In this document: in pieces, positions 16,986 to 24,244 of the stretch
Layout of the letters: every line of letters begins with the position of its first letter
Numbering within the stretch: position 1 is the stretch's first letter
Assembly: GCA_964578745.1 (NCBI GenBank)
Contig: CAZODZ010000013.1
Coordinates: forward strand, 1-28,055
DNA length: 28,055 nt
Direction of reading: 5' to 3'
Source: SKVJ01 sp964578745
Lineage (GTDB): Bacteria; Chloroflexota; Dehalococcoidia; GIF9; AB-539-J10
The notes under the pieces: model-generated
Database searches by the model: none
What the model was told of the DNA's origin: nothing
What the model saw: the letters and a program-made list of their open reading frames with translations, nothing else
Program-made: the position numbers and the translations under genes

Positions 16986-17145
16986 GCTGGACCCTCTCCA
17001 GTCGAGTTGGTGGCAAAGAGGACAGCGTTGGCGCGTCTGAAGCGCAATGCTACTAATTGTGCCTCGTGGTGAGGCGATGTCACAGACTCGGAATGGTTTG
17101 AGTGCCGGCAGAGGTGTCCATGTGCCATCGTCTCGGTCGTGGCGA

Positions 17146-17436
17146 ATGGCGCCGGGTACCGTGCGTGCGAAGTCCAGGTTTACGCTTTCGCCACTGACCC
17201 TCATCTACTCCTTCTTGGCACTAATCATCGCGGGTGCACTTATTCTCCGGCTACCATCCGCCTCGGCAGGCGGCGAGCCAACAGCCTTCGTGACTGCTCT
17301 TTTCACATCTACTTCTGCCGTATGTGTTACAGGACTCGTGGTGGTTGACATCGCTACGCGCTGGTCTTTGTTCGGACAGGCAGTGATGTTGATGCTTAGC
17401 CGGCAAGGATTCCAGAAGGAGACAGAACAGGCCTGA
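17146..17436 (+). pseudogene. Truncated TrkH/KtrB-type potassium transporter fragment
   Basis: About 96 residues that match only the N-terminus of Trk/Ktr potassium channel subunits: LSPLTLIYSFLALIIAGALI for the first helix, then FVTALFTSTSAVCVTGLVVVD for the first pore loop and selectivity filter, then RWSLFGQAVMLML. Full proteins have four such repeats in about 450 residues. Here the similarity stops at about 17400, the frame ends in an unrelated QGFQKETEQA tail, and the opposing DUF1622 gene begins (3' end) at 17458. No frame nearby continues the family and no TrkA subunit is present. It is therefore a gene remnant. It is divergent from the P-type ATPase. The frame is open upstream to 17047; ATG 17146 is a likely original start. 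Confidence 0.75.
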
Positions 17437-17457
17437 CGCGTTCGTGTGATAATGGTC

Positions 17458-17817
17458 TCAGTCCTGTTCAACGCGGGTAAGGATCTCCCAGTCGTCCGCC
17501 ATTTCCCTGTGGAGGAAGTAGCTGATTACTGTCCTGATGGCCACTATTCCTCCCAGTATGGCGACTTCCTCGAGGCTTGGCTGGACCACTGTCCGTATTA
17601 CGTCTGCAGCAATGAGGAACTCGAGTCCCAGCAGCAGCGAGGAACTCAGCTGTTGCCTCAAAAGGAGCTTCTGCCTGACCGCATGTTTGTGGCGCAGATA
17701 CTGAATCTCAACGAGGACCCACTTCACGAGTGCGAGTAGTACGCCCCAAACGATGACGAGCACCCCGGCTATCCCCACGCTTGCGGAGATGACTGATAGC
17801 ACTTCTGTCCAGTTCAT
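17458..17817 (-). CDS. DUF1622 family membrane protein
   Basis: A 119-residue protein with an N-terminal membrane helix (about 8-32), a basic stretch (YLRHKHAVRQKLLLRQQL), a second hydrophobic part holding LLLGLEFLIAADVIRTV, and a third with ILGGIVAIRTVISYFL. The LEFLIAADVIRT and IVAIRTVISYFL segments are the hallmarks of DUF1622, a small inner-membrane family of unknown function. Start ATG 17817 is preceded by GAGG at an 8-base spacing. It lies 36 bp downstream of the second YeeE/YedE gene on the same strand and may be part of that operon. Its 3' end abuts the truncated potassium-transporter remnant on the other strand. Confidence 0.85.
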   Translation of the reverse strand: MNWTEVLSVISASVGIAGVLVIVWGVLLALVKWVLVEIQYLRHKHAVRQKLLLRQQLSSSLLLGLEFLIAADVIRTVVQPSLEEVAILGGIVAIRTVISYFLHREMADDWEILTRVEQD

Positions 17818-17853
17818 ATCGCCTTCCTCAACGATTCGTGGGCGTGTGCTTCA

Positions 17854-18408
17854 CTACAGACCAAGCCGTTCCAGCCCGGCGAGCAGGGCGGCTAGTACTG
17901 TTGAGATGAGCACTATCGTAGTCCATGTACCGGTATTGAACACTTCCTGAAGGCTCACCTTTCTGAAAGCCCCCTGTGCGAGCAGAGATTCCATGCGCGG
18001 ACTGCTCACCGCAAACAACCAGGAGCCGCACACAAGCCCCCCGAGGCCGCCGATGAGCGCATCCATTGCCCCATGACCAACGGCACCGGCTGCCGTGCCG
18101 GGACAATATCCCAGGAGGCCGAAGCCCATGCCGAAAACGAGGGAACCCAGTACTGTTCCGCCAAAGGAACCACCGCGGATATGCAGGTTCACCATGCCTC
18201 TTGAATGCATGAAGTGGACACCGAACATGCCGACGATGATGGCGGACATCATCACTTTCAGGACTGTGAAATCCGTAAGCAGCAATTGCCCCACGATGAC
18301 CTCATACCGGGTCACGCCAGCCTTCTGGAGGAACACGCCGAATATCATTCCGAATAGGAGCCCAAGGAACAACTGCACTCTCCGGTTTCTACGAACTGCT
18401 TCCAACAC
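17854..18408 (-). CDS. YeeE/YedE-family membrane protein, C-terminal-half type (sulfur import)
   Basis: A 184-residue membrane protein with several helices and the motif FGLLGYCPGTAAGAVGHG, whose Cys-Pro-Gly-Thr is characteristic of the second half of YeeE/YedE proteins. The family includes the thiosulfate importer TsuA, in which cysteines relay the substrate. The start is taken as GTG 18408: GGAGG lies 9 bases upstream and overlaps the TAA stop of the preceding gene (18414), so the two are translationally coupled. The open frame extends to 18912, but that part is the wrong frame of the upstream gene. Together with the upstream gene it probably forms one two-part transporter for thiosulfate or a related sulfur compound. 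Confidence 0.85.
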   Translation of the reverse strand: MLEAVRRNRRVQLFLGLLFGMIFGVFLQKAGVTRYEVIVGQLLLTDFTVLKVMMSAIIVGMFGVHFMHSRGMVNLHIRGGSFGGTVLGSLVFGMGFGLLGYCPGTAAGAVGHGAMDALIGGLGGLVCGSWLFAVSSPRMESLLAQGAFRKVSLQEVFNTGTWTTIVLISTVLAALLAGLERLGL

Positions 18409-18413
18409 GTCGG

Positions 18414-18935
18414 TTATCCTCCAAACCCCACATAGAGGAACGTTGCTGTCGCGATTCCCCCCGCGAAGAAGCATATGGCAGCGACCCAGCTGCTCACTGC
18501 CAGCTGCATCGTCCCACTGATGCCATGTCCACTTGTACACCCATCTGCCCAACGGGCGCCAAAGCCGAGCAGGATGCCTCCTGCGAACGCAACGAGCAGG
18601 CGCGGGACGACCGCATCGCCGAAACTGGTCGCCCACGGCTCCGGTACCCACACGGCGTTGACCTGCCCTGAGGCAAGAGCGGAGAGAAACGAGCCCAACA
18701 CTATGCCCAGGACCAGCATCCACTGCCAGTCGATCCTGGCTGCCACTCTTGTGAAGAAGGGCCTGCGTAATACTGCGTCGCCGCGTACTAGGCGCTCGAG
18801 CATTCCGGCCGTGCGTACGTAAGCCGTGGAGGTGCCCAGTGGCGTGTCCGAGAGGAGAAACGTAAGCCAGCTCAGCACACCAATGCCGGCGCCGCAAATG
18901 TACGGTGACCACCGATCCATCATAAGGAGATCCAT
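18414..18935 (-). CDS. YeeE/YedE-family membrane protein, N-terminal-half type (sulfur import)
   Basis: A 173-residue membrane protein with about four helices. The motif GARWADGCTSGHGISG near the C-terminus is the signature of the first half of YeeE/YedE transporters, with its conserved Cys and His-Gly. It pairs with the GYCPGT protein encoded just downstream, with 5 bases between stop and next start. In TsuA-type importers these two halves are fused; here they are separate, as in many bacterial and archaeal pairs. ATG 18935 is preferred, with a weak GGGA upstream; ATGs at 18923 and 18920 are alternatives. No sulfur-oxidation or rhodanese gene lies in the window to fix the substrate. Confidence 0.85.
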   Translation of the reverse strand: MDLLMMDRWSPYICGAGIGVLSWLTFLLSDTPLGTSTAYVRTAGMLERLVRGDAVLRRPFFTRVAARIDWQWMLVLGIVLGSFLSALASGQVNAVWVPEPWATSFGDAVVPRLLVAFAGGILLGFGARWADGCTSGHGISGTMQLAVSSWVAAICFFAGGIATATFLYVGFGG

Positions 18936-19269
18936 GTTGTCATCCCGCGTTGTCGGATATCGTTTGAGGACCCGTCCCCCGTATATCCTGTCATACCGCC
19001 TGCTCGTTCGCGAGGTGCTCAAAGCTCCCTTGCATCAGGAGGCTGATTACCGTAGCGGCCTGACCGCCGCCAGGGCAGACAGCCACAAGAGGCCTTGAGC
19101 GGCCCGGCCGCATGGGGAGTATACCTCACAGCCCTCTCCTCCCCCCGTGTCCTCTGAAAAGGAGCTGATAGTACCATCATGGTTCGTGGAGAGACGCAGG
19201 GTGGCCACTAAGTCTGCTGCGAGGAGTCGGCGGCCCCGGGCCCGATTGCCAAGATTGATGTTCCACTGT
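18936..19269. other. 334-bp intergenic stretch between mscS and the YeeE/YedE pair
   Basis: No convincing gene on either strand. Short open frames here have no ribosome site and resemble nothing. It should hold the promoter of the sulfur-transport genes (minus strand), but I could not find a good pair of boxes; TATACT at about 19121-19126 (minus strand) lacks a -35. A small GC palindrome, GCGGC-CCG-GCCGC, lies at 19099-19111. The C-rich run at about 19139-19147 has no visible role. Confidence 0.4.
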
Positions 19270-20456
19270 CTAGGTTAGTGCTGCGCCGCAATGGCAGCAG
19301 AACAGGCTGCCACCAGGGTTGGAGTAGCGGCAGTTGGGACACACTATCTTCTTGCCGCCCATGTCCCCGTGATATAGCTTCACGTGTGGCCACGGTATTT
19401 CGATTCCTTCTTGGTCGAAGGCACGCTTTATCCGCCTGCGGAACTCCCTCGTAACATCCCACTGCATCATCGGCTTGGTGTCGGCAAGGACCTTTATGTC
19501 TATTCCTGATTGGCCAAAGTTGTTGACGCCCAGACTCTGTGGAGCGCTACGAAGTTTCGGGCCCCACACGGGATCCTTAGCCATGTCCTCTCCGACCTTG
19601 TTGATGACCTCAATGCAGTGGTCGAGGTCTTCTCCGTACGCAACGGGGACGTCCAGATTGAGACGCGAGTACACCTTTGTGTAGTTGCTGGCGGTCGTGA
19701 TCTCCCCGTTCGGAATGCTGTGTACGATTCCGTCCAGGTCGCGCAGGACCGTCCTCTTGAGGGTGACATCCTCAACCAGCCCTGAAACGCCAGCTACCTT
19801 CACCACATCCCCCTTGTTGTACTGGTCCTCCATGAGGATGAAGAGACCCGCGATCATGTCCTTGATGAGACTCTGTGCACCGAGGCCCACTGCAATTCCT
19901 GCGACTCCAGCCGTGGCCAGCAGAGGAGTCACGTCGACGCCTATTTCGCTCAGGATCATGAATACCGCGGCTGTCGTGATGATTATTCCGGATACTGCGG
20001 TCAGTGCATTGCTCAGTGTCTGGACGCGCGTGCAAGGTCCTCGCGGGCCTTGCGCCCGCGACCGCGGGCCACGATTGAACTCTGGACAAGGCCCGGCGTC
20101 ATAGCCTTGGCGAGCCGGTAGAGGAGGCATGCGATTGCAGCGATCAGCAGTATCAGCAATCCGTGAGCCATAAACCACCTGGCAATCGACTCCGGTGTGA
20201 TGATGCCCTGCGGGCCTTCACGTTCCAGCGTGATGGCGACGGCCGCGAGGCCGATCACAGCTATGACGATGATGAAGAGGAATATCAGGAACCTGGCCCA
20301 CACGCGTTGCAGCCGCTGTCGACGGGACCTTGGCTTGGCCTTTTCGGCCTGTGAGAGCGGCCTCGGGCGCACATACATGAGGAAGGCGAGCGCTACGGCA
20401 GCGCCCATGAGTATCCATGCACTGTTCGTGCTGAGCCACTGCCACGCGGTGACCAC
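19270..20456 (-). pseudogene. mscS: MscS-type mechanosensitive channel with one frameshift and a zinc-ribbon tail
   Basis: The gene lies in two frames. Frame one, from GTG 20456 (AGAGGAG 7 bases upstream) to a TGA at 20013-20015, encodes the N-terminal membrane helices up to ARGRGRKAREDLAR. Frame two resumes at RVQTLSNALTAVSG and covers the pore helix, LLATAGVAGIAVGLGAQSLI, the beta domain GLFILMEDQYNKGDVV, TVLRDLDGIVHSIPNGEI and the C-terminal FDQEGIEIPWPH. Restoring one base in the GCACGCGCGTCC tract (about 20023-20034) joins them as LARRVQTL, the expected family sequence. So the break is one missing base in a CG repeat: a real mutation or a sequencing error. After PWPH comes an unusual tail with CPNC...CCHC, resembling a zinc ribbon. 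MscS relieves osmotic downshock. Confidence 0.85.
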
Positions 20457-20495
20457 GGGTGTTCTCCTCTCTGCCTGGAAGAGTATTGTCGAAGT

Positions 20496-21629
20496 CTAGG
20501 TTTGTGCTGGCCCTCCGTCAAGGCCCTGCTCTCGTTGCGCACGTGCTTCTTGCGATACCGCCGTGCGCCGGAGAGAATGCCGTGGATGATGGCCGCGGAG
20601 GAGTCCCCGCTCAACCGCGAAAGTCTTGGCGATTTCGGCGCCGGCATGACCCGCCCTGAGCCAGCCCCTTCGCCAGAAGATGACCATTGCAGTCGCTATG
20701 GTGGTCAGCATTACGCCCAGGACGACAAAGTAGCCATAGCGCCAGCTGAGCTCCGGCATATACTCGAAGTTCATGCCGTAGATCCCGGCCAGTAGCGTGA
20801 GCGGCAGGAAGATGCTGCCAATAATGGTGAGCACCTTCATCGTCTCATTCTGGCGATTGCCGACCGCGGAGAGGTAGGTCGCGAGTGCGTTATCGACACC
20901 GTCCCGGATGCTCATCAACAGGTCCTCTATGAGGACTAGGTGGTCATATATGTCTCGGAAGTAGAAAAGGGAGGTGTCCTGTATCAGCCTGTACTCCCCT
21001 CTGCTGAGTCGGTTCAGCATCTCCCTCTGTGGGGCCATCGTGCGATGGATGCTGCGTACCGAGCGCTTGATTCGCAGGATGGCGTCGAGGGTCGACTCTT
21101 GCGGGGCACCGATGGCATCCTCCTCGATTCTGGCGGAAATCTCGTTCAAGAGGTCGATGGTCGGCAGCACGTTGTCGACGAGTGCGTCGATGAGAGAGTA
21201 TACGAGATAGTCTGCACCACGATGCAGAGGCCTCCCGCTTGTCTCTACGTGATGGCGGACTTCCTCGACACTGTAGAGGTGCAGGTTGTGGTTGCTGACC
21301 ACGTAGTTCGGGCCAAGATACAGGGCAAGTTCCGCCGTCTCTACCACTGCGGACTCGGCTGTGTGGTTGATGCCGTGCAGGATGACGAACAGGTAATCCT
21401 GGTAGTCATCTATCTTGGGTGAGTGGATCTGCCGCTCGACACAGTCCTCAATGGTCAGGCGGTGAAAGCGAAAGACCTCTTCGAGCAGAGCGCCGTCCTG
21501 CGGTGTGGTCTCGTAGATATCTACCCACAGGAGCCCTCTGCCACCTCTGAGCACCTCGCTGATGCGTGCCGTCGAGAGTTCGCTCTCGAGCACGCCATCC
21601 TCACTGTAGTAGTACGAACGGAATGGCAT
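20496..21629 (-). CDS. corA: CorA-family divalent cation channel (Mg2+/Co2+)
   Basis: A 377-residue member of the CorA family. The N-terminal cytoplasmic alpha/beta domain includes LLWVDIYETTPQD and YLFVILHGI, followed by the long stalk helix (about 170-275) and two C-terminal membrane helices. The pore motif GMN is present in LAGIYGMNFEYMPEL, with the expected acidic loop. Most CorA proteins end a few residues after helix 2 (here FWRRGWL); this one runs on for about 50 basic, unstructured-looking residues to 20496, perhaps because the normal stop was lost. There is no ribosome site before ATG 21629; a possible -10 (TAGAAT, minus strand 21662-21657) is near. The gene lies 39 bp upstream of mscS on the same strand, so both ion channels may be co-transcribed. 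Confidence 0.92.
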   Translation of the reverse strand: MPFRSYYYSEDGVLESELSTARISEVLRGGRGLLWVDIYETTPQDGALLEEVFRFHRLTIEDCVERQIHSPKIDDYQDYLFVILHGINHTAESAVVETAELALYLGPNYVVSNHNLHLYSVEEVRHHVETSGRPLHRGADYLVYSLIDALVDNVLPTIDLLNEISARIEEDAIGAPQESTLDAILRIKRSVRSIHRTMAPQREMLNRLSRGEYRLIQDTSLFYFRDIYDHLVLIEDLLMSIRDGVDNALATYLSAVGNRQNETMKVLTIIGSIFLPLTLLAGIYGMNFEYMPELSWRYGYFVVLGVMLTTIATAMVIFWRRGWLRAGHAGAEIAKTFAVERGLLRGHHPRHSLRRTAVSQEARAQREQGLDGGPAQT

Positions 21630-21743
21630 TGTTACATCACGCCCGGGCCTTAAGCGATTCTACCATGTACGGAATGAGTACGGACTATCAAGGGGGTTGT
21701 GTAATCAGAAACAAGGTGGAAGAGGGAGCCTGGACAACCATTC

Positions 21744-21820
21744 TGGCGACCCCGAGGGGATTCGAACCCCTGATCTCCACCGTGACAGGGTGGCATGTTA
21801 GACCGCTACACCACGGGGCC
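21744..21820 (-). tRNA. tRNA-Asp (GTC)
   Basis: A full cloverleaf on the minus strand. The acceptor stem is GGCCCCG/CGGGGTC (with one G-T pair), the anticodon stem CCACC/GGTGG surrounds the loop CTGTCAC with anticodon GTC, and the T arm is AGGGGTTCGAATCCCCT. The discriminator is G73, as expected for tRNA-Asp, and the terminal CCA is encoded in the DNA. A good promoter lies just upstream. Confidence 0.97.
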
Positions 21821-21840
21821 GGATGTCGAAGCGCCCGGAG

Positions 21841-21868
21841 TTTATCAGCCTGTCCTGCTACGTGTCAA
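21841..21868 (-). promoter_or_regulatory. Promoter of tRNA-Asp
   Basis: On the minus strand, a perfect TTGACA (21868-21863), a 16-base spacer and GATAAA (21846-21841). It ends 20 bases before the first base of the mature tRNA, leaving a short leader for RNase P. Confidence 0.6.
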
Positions 21869-21973
21869 ACTTGCGGGGCAGTCACGTTATGCTTGTTCAG
21901 GAAGGCTCTGCCTCGTTTCTTGACACTACTCTCCACCGTCCGCACAATATGCTCCGAAAGGAGCACGCACAAG

Positions 21974-22255
21974 GTGGGCAAACGCAAGACTTGGACTGTC
22001 ACCGTGGGTGGCAAGACCCACAAGGTGGAGGTGCGGCGAAAGCCGTGGCTCGCTATCGGGGAGATCAAGGTTGATGACAAGCTGGTGGCGATGTTCGCTG
22101 CCAAGGCGATGTCAATTACCATTTTCAATTATCGCCAGCAGCCGTTCTGGATCGAGGACGAGCAGTTCTCAGTGGTAATCAAGCCGAACTTCTTCGGATA
22201 CAACTTCGACCTCATGTATAACGGCGAACTGATCGAACCTGACCCGGTGTCTTGA
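21974..22255 (+). CDS. Small beta-rich protein, FAIM-like fold (function unknown)
   Basis: A 93-residue protein rich in beta strands: RKTWTVTVGGKTHKVEVRR, IKVDDKLVA, MSITIFNY, FSVVIKPNFFGYNFDLMYNG. The pattern of W-x-V-x-V-G-G-x-x-H, a central V-D-D turn and a final Y-x-F-x-L-x-x-N-G strand recalls one repeat of the FAIM family, but the likeness is weak and by eye. GTG 21974 is chosen because AAAGGAG lies about 10 bases upstream. The frame is open much further (to 21566), but that part runs antisense through the tRNA-Asp gene and cannot be coding. It has no signal peptide or membrane helix. It is followed 19 bp later by surE on the same strand, so co-transcription is likely. Confidence 0.65.
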   Translation: MGKRKTWTVTVGGKTHKVEVRRKPWLAIGEIKVDDKLVAMFAAKAMSITIFNYRQQPFWIEDEQFSVVIKPNFFGYNFDLMYNGELIEPDPVS

Positions 22256-22274
22256 TTGCTGCGCTGCTCTCCTG

Positions 22275-23066
22275 ATGACCATGAGAATTCTGCTGACCAA
22301 CGATGACGGCATCGGCGCGGCTGGGCTGTGGGCGCTTGCCGAGGAGCTTGTGAAGGTAGGCGATGTGGTGATTGCCGCTCCCGGTGAGGAACGCAGCGGC
22401 GCGGGCACTGCCATATCCCTTCGCAAGCCCATACGCGTCCAGGAGGTCGCCTCCAAGGTTGCGGGGGCGCAGGCGTTTGCTATCTCGGGAACGCCTGCCG
22501 ACAGTGCAATCATCGCCATCAGTTGCATGTTTCCCGGTGAGTTCGACCTTGTGGTAAGTGGCATCAACAGGGGCTCGAACCTGGGCAACGATGTGTATGT
22601 TTCCGGCACAGTCGGCGCGGCGATGCAGGGATACCTTCACAACATACCCTCGATAGCGGTGTCGATGTATGCATACTTCGACCTTGATTTCACCGTCGCG
22701 GCGCATGTGGCCGGGCTCCTGGCAAGGCGTGTGAGGAGCGGAGAATTGTCTGGCCTGATGCTGCTGAATGTGAACGTCCCCAATCTTCCCCGGGAGCAAC
22801 TGGCCGGCATTGAGCTGACCCGCATCAGCAGGGTCAACTACTGTGACCTCATTGAGAAAGAGTACGACGAGGGAGGAGAGTACTTTCTTATCACGCGGCA
22901 CGAGGACATGAATGACGCGCCACCCGGAACGGACCTTTGGGCAGTTGAGCGCGGGAAGATCTCGGTAAGTCCTCTGCCTGATCGTACTGTCGACCATGAA
23001 CTTATGAATGCGCTGTGGCGGGTCTTGTCTGAAATAGAAGTTGATTTGCTGTCTTCCGTCTCATGA
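22275..23066 (+). CDS. surE: 5'/3'-nucleotidase SurE
   Basis: A 263-residue metal-dependent nucleoside monophosphatase of the stationary-phase survival family. Seen: MRILLTNDDGIGAAG with the metal-binding Asp pair, APGEERSGAGTAISL with the metal-site Ser, SGINRGSNLGNDVYVSGTVGAA with the metal-site Asn and the GTVGAA helix, and IPSIAVSMYAY. Length is normal for the family. Two starts are possible: ATG 22275 (MTMRILL) or ATG 22281, which matches the usual family start MRILLTNDDG; neither has a clear ribosome site. It follows the small beta-rich gene by 19 bp. The pan-operon promoter begins 25 bp after its stop. Confidence 0.93.
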   Translation: MTMRILLTNDDGIGAAGLWALAEELVKVGDVVIAAPGEERSGAGTAISLRKPIRVQEVASKVAGAQAFAISGTPADSAIIAISCMFPGEFDLVVSGINRGSNLGNDVYVSGTVGAAMQGYLHNIPSIAVSMYAYFDLDFTVAAHVAGLLARRVRSGELSGLMLLNVNVPNLPREQLAGIELTRISRVNYCDLIEKEYDEGGEYFLITRHEDMNDAPPGTDLWAVERGKISVSPLPDRTVDHELMNALWRVLSEIEVDLLSSVS

Positions 23067-23090
23067 ACTCTGGCTCGCGCCCCGGTTTCT

Positions 23091-23119
23091 TTGACGCGGG
23101 CGGTGATGGATGGTACCAT
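23091..23119 (+). promoter_or_regulatory. Promoter of the hydrolase-panD-panC operon
   Basis: TTGACG (23091-23096), a 17-base spacer and TACCAT (23114-23119). Transcription would start near 23126, giving a leader of about 150 bases before the first ATG. Confidence 0.6.
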
Positions 23120-23125
23120 TGCCTT

Positions 23126-23277
23126 TGGCAACCGACCGTGAGGCGGTGAGCCGGTAAGAGCCAGATATCGAGTAAGAGCCCGCTTGGATCGGTTCTCGAC
23201 CGAGACGGTGAATAGGATGCGAGGAGGGCCCTCTTGGTAATCTGTGCCAGGAGGGCCTTCTTACTTGGCAGGCGAAT
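23126..23277 (+). promoter_or_regulatory. Structured 5' leader of the pan operon, riboswitch candidate
   Basis: About 150 bases without a gene between promoter and first start codon. A first hairpin has stacked stems ACCG/CGGT (23131-23134 with 23152-23155) and ACCG/CGGT (23135-23138 with 23144-23147), with a GAGC bulge on the 3' side. A second hairpin is TCGGT/ACCGA (23189-23193 with 23199-23203), followed by GA. The 9-mer GTAAGAGCC occurs twice (23154-23162 and 23172-23180). A terminator-like hairpin (23227-23257) comes just before the ATG. Weinberg and colleagues described a pan RNA motif upstream of pantothenate genes in Chloroflexi and other phyla, with bulged purines and often in tandem. 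I cannot run the covariance model, so identity with it is inference. Confidence 0.5.
23227..23257 (+). terminator. Attenuator-like hairpin before the pan operon
   Basis: GGCCCTCTTGG (23227-23237) pairs with CCAGGAGGGCC (23247-23257) over 11 bp with one G-T pair, 9-base loop, and can be extended by weaker pairs. TTCTT follows. It ends 20 bases before the ATG at 23278, the place expected of a riboswitch expression platform. Confidence 0.55.
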
Positions 23278-24243
23278 ATGTACGGCTCAATTGTAGACGT
23301 GCCTGGAGTGAGGGTTGGACATTATACCGACCGGGTCGGGGCAACTGGTTGCACGGTTGTTCTCTGTGAGTCTGGGGCGGTGCCCGGTGTCCATGTGAGT
23401 GGGACGTCTCCCGGGGGGCGGGAGATCGAGCTGCTGCGGCCAGGCTACTCGATCAACTTGGTCCATGCGGTCCTGCTCTCGGGCGGGAGTGCGTATGGAC
23501 TTGATGCAGCCGCAGGCGTAATGCGCTATCTGGAGGAGAGAGGTGTGGGCTACGAAACAGTAGGAGGCGTTGTGCCTATCGTCCCTGCTGCCATCATCTT
23601 TGACCTTTCTGTAGGTGATTCGAGAGTACGCCCGACGCCTGAGAATGCCTACGAAGCGTGTGCCAACGCGCAGGAGACGTCCTGCGAGGAAGGCAATGTT
23701 GGCGCAGGGACAGGTGCCAGTGTTGGCAAGTGCCTGGGCATGTCACACGCTACCAAGACGGGCATCGGGACCGCCAGTCGCGAACTTGGCAACGGCGTGA
23801 TGATAGCGGCGCTGGTCGTTGTGAATGCGTGGGGAGATGTCATCGCGAACACCGACGGGAGAGTGCTTGCCGGGCCGCAGGATCTGGAGTCGGGTGGCTT
23901 TCTCAGTACGGCTGCGCTGCTGAGACAACGAAGGATGCGCAAGCCGTTCCCGACCTCGAACACGGTCATAGGGGTGGTAGCCACGAATGTGCGTCTGCGG
24001 AAGGCTCAGACCCATCGGTTGGCGCAGATGGCGCAGGTCGGGCTGGCCAGGACTATAGATCCCTGCGGCTCTATGTACGACGGAGATACTCTGTTCGTTC
24101 TTTCAATGGGCGACAGACGGTGTGACATGAACCTGCTTGGGGTTGGGGCCGCGGAAGTTGTTGCCGAAGCTGTCCATCGGGGCGTTTGGGAGGCCACATC
24201 AAGCCACGGTCTCCGTGCCGCCAGAGATGTCAAGGAGCTTTGA
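23278..24243 (+). CDS. P1-family (DmpA/NylC-type) self-cleaving N-terminal hydrolase
   Basis: A 321-residue enzyme of the S58/P1 aminopeptidase family. It starts DVPGVRVGHYTD, has GGSAYGLDAAAGVMRYLEERGVG, EGNVGAGTGASVGK and GIGTASRELGNGVMIAALVVVNAWGD (given in pieces), and the self-cleavage site Asn228-Thr229 within PTSNTVIGVVATN. Cleavage would free Thr229 as the nucleophile, as in NylC. Relatives cut amide bonds of N-terminal D- or beta-amino acids, including beta-alanyl dipeptides. It is the first gene of an operon: panD starts 2 bases after its stop codon, and panC follows. The natural inference is a supply of beta-alanine for pantothenate. The start at 23278 is the first ATG after the attenuator; its ribosome site is poor (GGCAGG). 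Confidence 0.88.
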   Translation: MYGSIVDVPGVRVGHYTDRVGATGCTVVLCESGAVPGVHVSGTSPGGREIELLRPGYSINLVHAVLLSGGSAYGLDAAAGVMRYLEERGVGYETVGGVVPIVPAAIIFDLSVGDSRVRPTPENAYEACANAQETSCEEGNVGAGTGASVGKCLGMSHATKTGIGTASRELGNGVMIAALVVVNAWGDVIANTDGRVLAGPQDLESGGFLSTAALLRQRRMRKPFPTSNTVIGVVATNVRLRKAQTHRLAQMAQVGLARTIDPCGSMYDGDTLFVLSMGDRRCDMNLLGVGAAEVVAEAVHRGVWEATSSHGLRAARDVKEL

Positions 24244-24244
24244 T

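Noticed and set aside
16986..17204. A 73-residue N-terminal extension of the P-type ATPase
   Set aside because: No similarity to the family, and a GGAGAGGG ribosome site sits directly before ATG 16985.
18409..18912. A long N-terminal extension of the second YeeE/YedE gene
   Set aside because: It is the out-of-frame shadow of the first YeeE/YedE gene; composition is Arg/His-rich and non-membrane.
20013..20040. Programmed -1 frameshifting in mscS
   Set aside because: No X-XXY-YYZ slippery heptamer and no strong hairpin at the proper distance; a one-base loss in a CG repeat is simpler.
21566..21973. A 136-codon upstream extension of the small beta-rich protein
   Set aside because: It would read antisense through tRNA-Asp, and a GTG with a good ribosome site gives the natural start at 21974.
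23100..23130. T-box leader (TGGTACC seen)
   Set aside because: The TGGTACC belongs to the promoter -10 area, and the T-box core and specifier stem are absent.
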